This document shows, in pieces, positions 32,768 through 38,201 of a stretch of DNA of 38,201 nt. How positions within the stretch are numbered: position 1 is the first letter of the stretch; each line of letters starts with the position of its first letter. The notes beneath the pieces are model-generated. The model was given only the letters and a program-made list of their open reading frames with translations, did no database searches and was not told the DNA's origin. The position numbers and the translations under genes were made by a program. This stretch comes from an uncultured Acetatifactor sp. (GTDB lineage: Bacteria; Bacillota; Clostridia; Lachnospirales; Lachnospiraceae), in NCBI GenBank assembly GCA_910577185.1, contig CAJTLR010000033.1, positions 1 to 38,201 on the forward strand, read 5' to 3'.

Positions 32768-32795
32768 ATTATACACTATCTTAGGCTTTTGGCAA
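32768..32795 (-). promoter_or_regulatory. Promoter of the GH20 gene
   Basis: On the minus strand TTGCCA (32795-32790) and consensus TATAAT (32773-32768) with a 16-bp spacer, about 96 bp before the start codon. Confidence 0.7.
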
Positions 32796-32818
32796 GCCCC
32801 TTTCCTATCCCGCTTCAG

Positions 32819-32930
32819 TCAAGCAGGGGAATACCCTTCTCCTCTACTCGCCGCGCGGCCCGTACGCCGCCTGGCGGCATAATTCCAAGTGCAAAGAGTC
32901 GCACTTTGTGTACGGTCCTGCACATAAAAA
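32819..32930. repeat. Dispersed repeat family member, copy 3
   Basis: Positions 32819-32856 match 1736-1773 with four transitions. Then come an outer stem CCGTAC/GTACGG, an inner hairpin GCCGCC-T-GGCGGC, the box ATAATTCC, and a second hairpin GTGC-N8-GCAC. The order equals that in the copy at 33011-33119. Inner hairpin sequence differs between copies while pairing is kept. Confidence 0.7.
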
Positions 32931-33010
32931 TACGACGAAATTATTAATTTATCTTAACTTTTTTTGATCATATTGCAAACCCGGTCAACAATTTTTATAA
33001 TGGAAATAAT

Positions 33011-33119
33011 CAGGCAGGAAAGATTCTTCTCCCCCTGCTCGCCGCGCGGGCACCCGTCGCCGCTTTAGCGTCATAATTCCGGGTACGAAGAGTCGCACTT
33101 TGTGTATGGGCCTGCAAAA
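33011..33119. repeat. Dispersed repeat family member, copy 4
   Basis: Shares with copy 3 the block CTCGCCGCGCG, the ATAATTCC box, and GAAGAGTCGCACTTTGTGTA-type tail ending CCTGCA plus an A-run. Its inner hairpin is CGCT-TT-AGCG. It lies just upstream of the 53-residue gene. The intervening sequence 32931-33010 is AT-rich and holds nothing recognisable. Confidence 0.7.
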
Positions 33120-33170
33120 AAAATCCCGGCGCTGATGGAAACAGCCTGGGAACTGAAAGGAGACATTCGT

Positions 33171-33332
33171 ATGAATCGTTTTAAGAAAATTTATAGCCAG
33201 GGCACAATTGATGTGATTGAAATCTGGGTTGACACAGAAACCGGAGTAAATTATGTGTTTCGCAAAAACGGATATGCAGGCGGCTTTACTCCGCTGCTTG
33301 ACAAAGAGGGGAAACCGGTAGTAACACCATAA
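33171..33332 (+). CDS. Small protein, DUF6440-like
   Basis: The 53-residue protein (MNRFKKIYSQGTIDVIEI at its start) has a strand-turn-strand look with WVDTETGVNYVF and GGFTPLLDKEGKPV. This pattern fits DUF6440 from memory; function unknown. It is soluble, without signal peptide. The start at 33171 follows AAAGGAG by 8 nt, whereas an upstream in-frame ATG at 33102 lies inside the repeat. It is a single gene with the repeat in its leader and a GC-rich hairpin cluster after the stop. Confidence 0.75.
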   Translation: MNRFKKIYSQGTIDVIEIWVDTETGVNYVFRKNGYAGGFTPLLDKEGKPVVTP

Positions 33333-33333
33333 C

Positions 33334-33450
33334 CCCCGGAAACCCTCCGAAAGCGTTCCGGGGCAGAGGGAACCTTGCCGCAAAAAACTCCGGCAATCTG
33401 GCCAAGAGGGCCCGCAGCCCCAGGCCGGAGAAGGCTGCAGGGCCGGGAGG
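33334..33450 (+). other. GC-rich hairpin cluster after the 53-residue gene
   Basis: Three stems follow the stop codon: CCCCGGAA/TTCCGGGG (33334-33365), TTGCCG/CGGCAA near 33374-33396, and GGCCC-GCAGCC/GGCTGC-AGGGCC (about 33409-33441). AAGGCT/AGCCTT at the end runs into TTTT. This stretch is much richer in G and C than the sequence after 33470. It may be a compound terminator or a structured RNA. Confidence 0.45.
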
Positions 33451-33567
33451 GGAGCCTTTTCTGTGCCTCATCTGCTAATGACAGATAATCCTCCGGGACT
33501 ATCTGCCATGCCACACATAAAATTTACATTTTATTTTGGTTATCCAACTCAAAATGCGCCGAAATTA

Positions 33568-33594
33568 CAGCCCCCTGCAAGTGGCTGCGTTTTT
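33568..33594 (+). terminator. Possible terminator hairpin
   Basis: CAGCC/GGCTG with a 10-nt loop, followed by CG and five T. The short stem makes this tentative. Apart from this nothing is supported between 33451 and 33659. Confidence 0.35.
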
Positions 33595-33659
33595 CATAAA
33601 AACGGTATCATTTCGTTGATTTCCCGCCGTTTTCCGGCTCCTCATTTTCTGATAATCTT

Positions 33660-34034
33660 TTGTTTTATTTTCTGAATTATGCTAAAATATATGGAAAACG
33701 CAGACCTCTGCCCAAAACCATTATCGCGTCTCCCGAATTACAGGTTTATGTTGAACATTTCGGAGAAGCAAAAAATGACCGGGGATTGGTTGCAGCGGCT
33801 GACGGTAAGACTGTCGGTGCTGTTTGGGCCCGTATTATGAACGATTAGGGGCATATAGCTGATGAAACGCCCTCTTTGGTAATCTCCCTTTGTAAAGAAT
33901 ACCGGGGCTTTGGCATTGGAACGGCTATGATGAAAGAAATTCTTGCCCTGCTGAAAACACATGGGTACAGCCGGATTTCCCTTTCTGTCCAGAAAAAATT
34001 TATCAGTGTATATAGAAATTCTAAATACAGGAGT
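33660..34034 (+). pseudogene. Broken GNAT acetyltransferase
   Basis: One reading frame encodes a GNAT protein interrupted by a stop. The first part reads ELQVYVEHFGEAKNDRG... and VGAVWARIMND; a TAG at 33846-33848 stands where relatives have tyrosine (NDYGHI); then GHIADETPSL, EYRGFGIGTAMMKEIL and YSRISLSVQK follow in the same frame. The acetyl-CoA loop RGFGIGT is intact, but the last strand and helix after SVQK are missing and the frame runs into the leader of the next gene. The N terminus is also unclear. It should be non-functional unless the stop is read through. Its start was not determined. Confidence 0.75.
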
Positions 34035-34055
34035 CGTAAAATAAAGGAGGTTGTT

Positions 34056-34862
34056 ATGTTCTATAATGCCCATAATGGAAGTGTCCGAGTTGGAAATTCT
34101 GAAATGGATTATGTATCTTTTGGAAATGGAAATAAAAATCTCATTATGCTGCCCGGTTTGGGAGATGGACTGGCTACGGTAAAAGGAATGGCTTTTGTTT
34201 TTTCAATGATGTATAGGATATATGCCAAAGAATTTACCGTGTATGTTTTCAGCCGGAAAAATCATTTGCAAGAGGGATATTCTACACGGGAAATGGCAAA
34301 TGACCAAGCAGAAGCTATGACCGCTCTTGGTATTTCAAAAGCAGACGTTTTAGGCATATCCCAAGGTGGTATGATAGCGCAGTATCTTGCGATTGATTAT
34401 CCGGATTTAGTCAATAAGCTCATTCTGGCGGTAACAAGCGCAAATTCTAATGAAATAATGAAAAGAGTAGTTGGTGTCTGGATTGAAATGGCAAAGCAAG
34501 GAAATTATAAGGATTTAATGATAGATACAGCAGAAAAATCATATTCAGAGAAACACTTAAAAAAGTACCGTCGAATTTATCCGTTCATAGGAAGAATAGG
34601 AAAACCCAAAAATTTTAAGCGTTTTCTCATACAGGCAGCTTCCTGTATCAGCCACAATGCTTATGCGGAATTAAGTAACATAGTATGCCCTACATTAGTG
34701 ATTGGTGGGGATTGCGATAAAATTGTTGGAACAACCGCGGCTTCTGCAATAGCCAAAAAAATTAGTCATAGCGAATTGTTTATTTATAATGGTCTTGGAC
34801 ATGCGGCGTATGAAGAAGCCAAAGATTTTAATGAACGAATTTTGAATTTTCTAACGAGATAA
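34056..34862 (+). CDS. Alpha/beta hydrolase
   Basis: The 268-residue protein has the alpha/beta hydrolase fold: oxyanion strand LIMLPGLGDG, nucleophile elbow GISQGGMIAQ (Gly-x-Ser-x-Gly), acid in IGGDCDKIVG, and histidine in YNGLGHAAYEEA. Substrate is unknown; the family includes esterases, haloperoxidases and lipases. The start at 34056 follows AAGGAGG by 5 nt; the frame is open upstream only because it runs into the acetyltransferase remnant. The gene is clearly richer in A and T than its neighbours, suggesting separate arrival. A sigma-70-like remnant begins at its stop codon. Confidence 0.88.
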   Translation: MFYNAHNGSVRVGNSEMDYVSFGNGNKNLIMLPGLGDGLATVKGMAFVFSMMYRIYAKEFTVYVFSRKNHLQEGYSTREMANDQAEAMTALGISKADVLGISQGGMIAQYLAIDYPDLVNKLILAVTSANSNEIMKRVVGVWIEMAKQGNYKDLMIDTAEKSYSEKHLKKYRRIYPFIGRIGKPKNFKRFLIQAASCISHNAYAELSNIVCPTLVIGGDCDKIVGTTAASAIAKKISHSELFIYNGLGHAAYEEAKDFNERILNFLTR

Positions 34863-35062
34863 TGGAAAGTCCAGTCAACAATAAATACAGTTTTGCATTG
34901 GTGTTGACAACCCTTGCCGCCTTGTTATCTCTGCCGGAGAAGAACCGGGAAATCATTTTCCTTTACTTTTTCGGACTACACACAGCAGGAAACTGGGGAA
35001 ACGCAATTATTTTTTGCTTTTGTTGCTGTTGCATCATTAGCTGCCATCGCTTTCGCTGCTGA
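34862..35062 (+). pseudogene. Frameshifted sigma-70 region 4-like remnant
   Basis: The frame overlapping the hydrolase stop (TAATG) encodes LLSLPEKNREIIFLYFFG, which strongly resembles the first helix of sigma-70 region 4 in small sigma factors of conjugative elements. Directly after, the expected T-Q-Q-E-x-G motif appears only in another frame (ACA CAG CAG GAA ACT GGG at about 34980-34997), so a one-base change has shifted it. The rest becomes hydrophobic and shows no helix-turn-helix. It is probably a decayed fragment of a mobile-element sigma factor. 35063-35148 shows nothing further. Confidence 0.5.
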
Positions 35063-35148
35063 TTTCCTTACGCGCCCCTGCGCATAAAAAGGGTCGGTAC
35101 TGTGAAAAATACCTCCCCCGCTTTGGAACATTTCAATTTTCAAAAAGA

Positions 35149-36306
35149 TTATAATGTAAAGCCGATTTTTCTTTTTGCAGGCCAGGGGCAATGGCGCCAC
35201 TGTCCGTTGTCCTGCTCTGTTTTTCCAGTCAGCAGGTCTGTAGCGGCATCTGCAAGATAGCCCAGGTAACTTCCTGCGGAGCTGTCACCACAGAGCAATT
35301 TCCACATCAGGCCACCAAAGAGATAAGACTGGGCAAACTCGCGCCAACTATGCAGTTCCTCCGTAACCTTCCCGGAGAGCTCCCACAGAATACCAACAGC
35401 CTCGCTTTCTGTGATCCAGCCCAAATAGCATCCCCAACGTGTCAGCATCGCCGCCCGGCCAACATCCCAACCGGCCATAAAACCGGGAGCATATTGACTT
35501 TTATACCGCTGTGCAAACCTCCATGCCCGGCTGACAGACTCACGATCATCCTCGTCCATAGTTCCGTCCATCAGTTCCTCCGGCGAAGATGCCTCGCCAT
35601 AAAGCTGATACCGCAGGATATACCCCTCCTGCGCCAGATAACGGATCATGTCCAGCAAGTCGCCCCGGCCGTCTATCCCCCAGGAACGGCGTACAAGAGA
35701 CACTATTTTCTGTTCCATAACGGGGATATGTTCCTCCACATCCATACTATCCAGATTGTGGCTGTTAAGAGTCGATAAAATACCAGACAGCAGGATGCCA
35801 AAGTGCTCCCATTTTTCATCGTCTTTTTGGTATGGAATCGCTTCTTGCTCAGGCATGGACGCAAGCCGGGCCATTGATTCTTCCAACGCGGTATAAAGTT
35901 TTTCTTCCAGCTCAATATCGAACGAATGTCCTTCCTCATCTTCAGCATCTTCCATTTCCAGCGTTTCCAGAGCCGCCGCAAGCACGCCCATATCTTCTCC
36001 GAAAAGATGCTCCATCAAATCCCCGGCAGTATCATGTACCATCTTTTGCAACAGTTCCTCATTGACAGTCATTTGAGCCATGCTGTCTTTCTCAAACATC
36101 TGTCCAAGAATTTCTACCTGACGCTGCATATTAACGTCAATCCCTTCTTCGACTTCGGCAGCAGATATAGATGCGCTTTTTTCAGCGCCGGGAACTTGGA
36201 TTTCATTGGTTCGTTCCTCGTTTTTTTCCATGGTTTCTTTCACAGAATCCAGCGCCTGCTCTTTTGCCTGCTGCGCCCGTTTCATAATCTCGTTTATATC
36301 GAACAT
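35149..36306 (-). CDS. DUF1266-type protein with coiled-coil N terminus
   Basis: The 385-residue protein starts with a charged, helical N terminus (about 1-40, IMKRAQQAKEQALDSVKETM), has an acidic middle, and ends in a domain from about 225 to 365 with FAQRYKSQYAPGFMAGWDVGRAAMLTR-like and YLGWITESEAVGIL segments. These match DUF1266 as I remember it (conserved WD-x-x-R and Gly-rich turns). DUF1266 proteins have no settled function; some act near effector or immunity genes. The start follows GGAGGATG. Two small genes lie upstream in the same direction, suggesting a three-gene unit with repeats in the intervening gap. Confidence 0.7.
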   Translation of the reverse strand: MFDINEIMKRAQQAKEQALDSVKETMEKNEERTNEIQVPGAEKSASISAAEVEEGIDVNMQRQVEILGQMFEKDSMAQMTVNEELLQKMVHDTAGDLMEHLFGEDMGVLAAALETLEMEDAEDEEGHSFDIELEEKLYTALEESMARLASMPEQEAIPYQKDDEKWEHFGILLSGILSTLNSHNLDSMDVEEHIPVMEQKIVSLVRRSWGIDGRGDLLDMIRYLAQEGYILRYQLYGEASSPEELMDGTMDEDDRESVSRAWRFAQRYKSQYAPGFMAGWDVGRAAMLTRWGCYLGWITESEAVGILWELSGKVTEELHSWREFAQSYLFGGLMWKLLCGDSSAGSYLGYLADAATDLLTGKTEQDNGQWRHCPWPAKRKIGFTL

Positions 36307-36320
36307 TTTTCATCCTCCAA

Positions 36321-36436
36321 TTAAATCGCTGCGCGATAGCACTAAGCACATATTATTTTCTAAAGCAATTGACATTTCTTAGCTGAACTCATTTAAATCG
36401 CTGCGCGATAGCACTTGACATATCTTAGCCGGACTT
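36321..36436. repeat. Interleaved short repeats upstream of the DUF1266 gene
   Basis: A 23-bp unit TTAAATCGCTGCGCGATAG... occurs identically at 36321-36343 and 36393-36415. It contains a small hairpin ATCGC-TGC-GCGAT. A second unit (GACATTTCTTAGC / GACATATCTTAGC) follows each, at 36371 and 36417. A degenerate relative of the first unit, TTCACTACGCGATAAT, may occur at about 38063-38078. Confidence 0.7.
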
Positions 36437-36595
36437 GTCCGGGGGGAGCGTATGCCATGCCGAAGTTTTTTTGTGACGTGTAAAGAGCGCTTTCATCCGC
36501 CGCAGTATTGCTTCCATGAAATGAAACCACAGATTGCCAAATATAAACACAATCACAAGAAACAGCAGGAACGCTCCTATTTCTCCAATCGGCAT
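36425..36595 (-). CDS. 56-residue membrane protein
   Basis: A 56-codon frame begins 8 bp after the stop of the upstream gene, with GAGG six bases before its ATG. The protein (MPIGEIGAFLLFLVIVFIF at its start) has one membrane span at about 6-24 and then a basic tail (AILRRMKALFTRHKKT). It is oriented with the basic part likely in the cytoplasm. The family is not recognised. The operon-like spacing to the 161-residue gene supports coding. Its 3' end overlaps the second short-repeat unit, and the last codons form a CGGAC/GTCCG hairpin. Confidence 0.65.
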   Translation of the reverse strand: MPIGEIGAFLLFLVIVFIFGNLWFHFMEAILRRMKALFTRHKKTSAWHTLPPDKSG

Positions 36596-36603
36596 CTTTT
36601 ACC

Positions 36604-37089
36604 TCACTTTGTTGCAAAACGGTTTATAAAGAAGTCGGTAAACGCGGCCAGCTCATCATCCTGTGATACATAAACATACAGCTTTTCATCTTCCAGCCAG
36701 TCATAGGCATTGATGCCAATGTAGCCTTTTTTATCCGGGTAAATGATGAAGGCATCGGTAGGATACTTATTACGATAGGCTTTGAAAATTTCGGAGCGGC
36801 GATAGTAAGCAGGATCGCCGCAGCCGGAAAGATCAGGTACTGTGGGAACCACCACAATCGTCTGGCCAGCTTCGTTCCAGCCCACAATCAGATTGCCAAT
36901 CCTGGTTTTACTTCCATGAACAAATCCATAGTTGAATCGTCCCACATCCTCGGTATATCCGAAAATCAGCCTGTATTTGTCCCCTTCTTCAACAACCTGG
37001 TTAAATAGAGCACGCATTTTCTTCGCATTTGCGTTGCTCTTTTCCATGTCAATTTCGGGCCCCTTAAATAACTTACTAAAAAATCCCAT
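36604..37089 (-). CDS. Conserved-looking hypothetical protein, 161 residues
   Basis: The protein starts GFFSKLFKGPEIDME, an amphipathic helix, and then alternates helices and strands, including YRLIFGYTEDVGRFNYGFVHG and TIVVVPTVPDLSGCG. It has no signal peptide or membrane span and no catalytic motif that I recognise. The start follows GGGAGGAT at good spacing. It is first of a three-gene set with the 56-residue membrane protein and the DUF1266-type protein. Function is unknown; by position it might be a cytoplasmic partner of those two. Confidence 0.75.
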   Translation of the reverse strand: MGFFSKLFKGPEIDMEKSNANAKKMRALFNQVVEEGDKYRLIFGYTEDVGRFNYGFVHGSKTRIGNLIVGWNEAGQTIVVVPTVPDLSGCGDPAYYRRSEIFKAYRNKYPTDAFIIYPDKKGYIGINAYDWLEDEKLYVYVSQDDELAAFTDFFINRFATK

Positions 37090-37305
37090 GATTTTATCCT
37101 CCCTAAAGGTTTATATGTTTTTATATGAAACTGAACAGGACAGTACCCGCAGCATCATAAATGAATTGGTTTTACGTTTTGTTTTAGTTTCCATGAATCA
37201 AAATAAGAATAAACAACCGAAATTGTTTTTATTCTGCCGAAAATGAAATCCGTCTGAATATAAGGCCAAAACTGATATCCGGACGGATTTTATCATTTCC
37301 ATTCT

Positions 37306-37926
37306 TTAAGATGCAGGGGCTGTTTTTAATTTCTCCAGCGCGTCCACAATGGCGTTTATTTGAAAGTCGACTGTTTCATCGGCAGCTTCGGGGACAAACA
37401 AAGGTAATGTATCAGGGATGGCCTTGCGTACCACCATCACTGTCAGACTCAAATTCGTGAATAAATTGATCCTTGCCGCGTCTGCCTTTATACCAAAGTT
37501 TTCTAAAATTTCTCCAAAAAGACGGAGCTGTTTTTGACGGAACATTTGATAGCTTTCCTTTGACAGACGTTTGAAAATAAGTTGCTGTTCTTCAATCGTT
37601 AAAACAGCAATGCCATTTTTCTCTCCGTAACAACAGGCATAGAGAAACTGTTTCACGGCATTACGCCAGCTTAAACCAGGATCAGCCATCAGCCTTTGCA
37701 CTTGCTCAATAATTTTAGGCTGTTGCAAATACAGCGTTTCAACAACCAAATCTTCTTTCGTTGCAAAAAAAGAATAAAAGAAAGTTCGTGAAATGCCAAC
37801 TTTTTTATATATTTGCTCCACCGTAGTATGCTGTATACCTTGTTTTGCCATCAGTTCAAGGCCGACTGTAACAAGCTCCCTTTTGATGCGCTCTCTATCC
37901 TCCTCAGAATAAGCTACCTTTGGCAT
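37306..37926 (-). CDS. TetR/AcrR-family regulator
   Basis: The 206-residue regulator has the TetR helix-turn-helix near the N terminus (ELMAKQGIQHTTVEQIYKKV, then ISRTFFYSFFATKEDL, about 20-60). A ligand-binding helical domain of about 140 residues follows. The start at 37926 follows AAGGAGGTGACGGG; an ATG at 38004 would include the promoter. It has a good promoter (38023-38051) and a perfect palindrome just upstream (38053-38068), which suggests it controls itself. The gene it controls is not visible; it could lie beyond the right edge. Confidence 0.9.
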   Translation of the reverse strand: MPKVAYSEEDRERIKRELVTVGLELMAKQGIQHTTVEQIYKKVGISRTFFYSFFATKEDLVVETLYLQQPKIIEQVQRLMADPGLSWRNAVKQFLYACCYGEKNGIAVLTIEEQQLIFKRLSKESYQMFRQKQLRLFGEILENFGIKADAARINLFTNLSLTVMVVRKAIPDTLPLFVPEAADETVDFQINAIVDALEKLKTAPAS

Positions 37927-38022
37927 CCCGTCACCTCCTTCCCGAAAAATCAAAGCCCCCGCAGGCATGACTATTTTCCTCATTGTTCGCGGGAATAAAA
38001 ACAAATTATGAAATTTGGCTTT

Positions 38023-38051
38023 ATTTTAACACATCCGGCAGCATAATGCAA
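38023..38051 (-). promoter_or_regulatory. Promoter of the TetR gene
   Basis: On the minus strand TTGCAT (38051-38046) and TAAAAT (38028-38023) with a 17-bp spacer, about 100 bp before the start codon. Confidence 0.75.
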
Positions 38052-38052
38052 G

Positions 38053-38068
38053 AGTGAACAAATTCACT
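38053..38068. promoter_or_regulatory. Candidate TetR operator
   Basis: AGTGAA-CAAA-TTCACT, a perfect 16-bp dyad with 6-bp arms, directly upstream of the -35 element. Position and size fit autoregulation by the TetR protein. The remaining 38069-38201 shows no gene; a tandem GTACTTTT pair is present. Confidence 0.55.
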
Positions 38069-38201
38069 ACGCGATAATTTGTACTTTTGTACTTTTCGGG
38101 CAAAATGGCTGGGGGCTGCCTGGGGCATCCTCCTTCTTTCATCTGGATTTACTATGAAACAGAATCTTGCGGGGGATAAAAAAGCGCAGACTGTCCCTAT
38201 A

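Noticed and set aside
32985..33383. A 132-codon minus-strand open frame across the 53-residue gene
   Set aside because: Antisense to a better-supported gene and made largely of repeat sequence.
33876..34055. N-terminal extension of the alpha/beta hydrolase
   Set aside because: The extra 60 residues are the tail of a GNAT gene remnant; the strong AAGGAGG at 34045 marks the true start.
34976..35200. A 74-codon minus-strand frame downstream of the DUF1266 gene
   Set aside because: It starts inside the DUF1266 coding region in another frame and has no binding site.
36321..36415. CRISPR array
   Set aside because: Only two copies of a 23-bp unit with an interleaved second repeat and no cas genes.
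37121..37246. A short plus-strand frame (about 42 codons) before the 161-residue gene
   Set aside because: Only a weak AAAGG precedes it and it falls in the leader of the opposite gene; no recognisable features.

Overview
The window looks like chromosomal DNA of a Clostridia member, most likely a Lachnospiraceae (inference). The reasons are strong AGGAGG-type ribosome binding sites, a SAM-I riboswitch in front of metK, a DnaE without an exonuclease domain, GTIDLD-type phosphofructokinase, and several small Firmicutes families (DUF523, DUF5301-like, DUF6440-like). Nearly every gene up to about 29.7 kb lies on the minus strand; short plus-strand genes appear only after 30 kb.

Layout. 0.1-8.2 kb is housekeeping: sugar O-acetyltransferase, SpoU rRNA methyltransferase, pfkA, dnaE, and metK behind its riboswitch. 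8.3-13.3 kb is a pilus-like operon: a transglutaminase-fold lipoprotein, a GspF/PilC membrane protein, four small single-span proteins and a PilT-type ATPase, with no extension ATPase or prepilin peptidase in view. A 172-bp element with terminal inverted repeats separates it from murA. 13.6-20.2 kb is envelope biology: murA, a LysM/G5/M23 peptidase, two large polytopic membrane proteins (one GT-C glycosyltransferase-like) and a flavin reductase. 20.3-22.2 kb has a tail-anchored coiled-coil protein and a small alarmone synthetase, separated by a hairpin-rich gap.

22.3-29.8 kb is an AT-richer accessory stretch with defence or resistance flavour: three GNAT acetyltransferases, a class D beta-lactamase, a GntR(YtrA-type)/ABC ATPase/permease operon, a DUF523 protein, and a kinase-fold gene whose first ~25 residues look borrowed from a GNAT gene. 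30-38 kb is a mosaic: a small lipoprotein, a 33-residue peptide gene, a GH20 hexosaminidase, a 53-residue protein, a broken GNAT gene, an AT-rich alpha/beta hydrolase, a frameshifted sigma-70-like remnant, a three-gene module ending in a DUF1266-type protein, and a TetR regulator.

The most unexpected signal is non-coding. Several short palindromic repeat families occur between genes, and one palindrome sits directly after the T-tract of two different intrinsic terminators. No tRNA, rRNA, CRISPR array, transposase or integrase was recognised. All family assignments come from reading motifs; no search was run.
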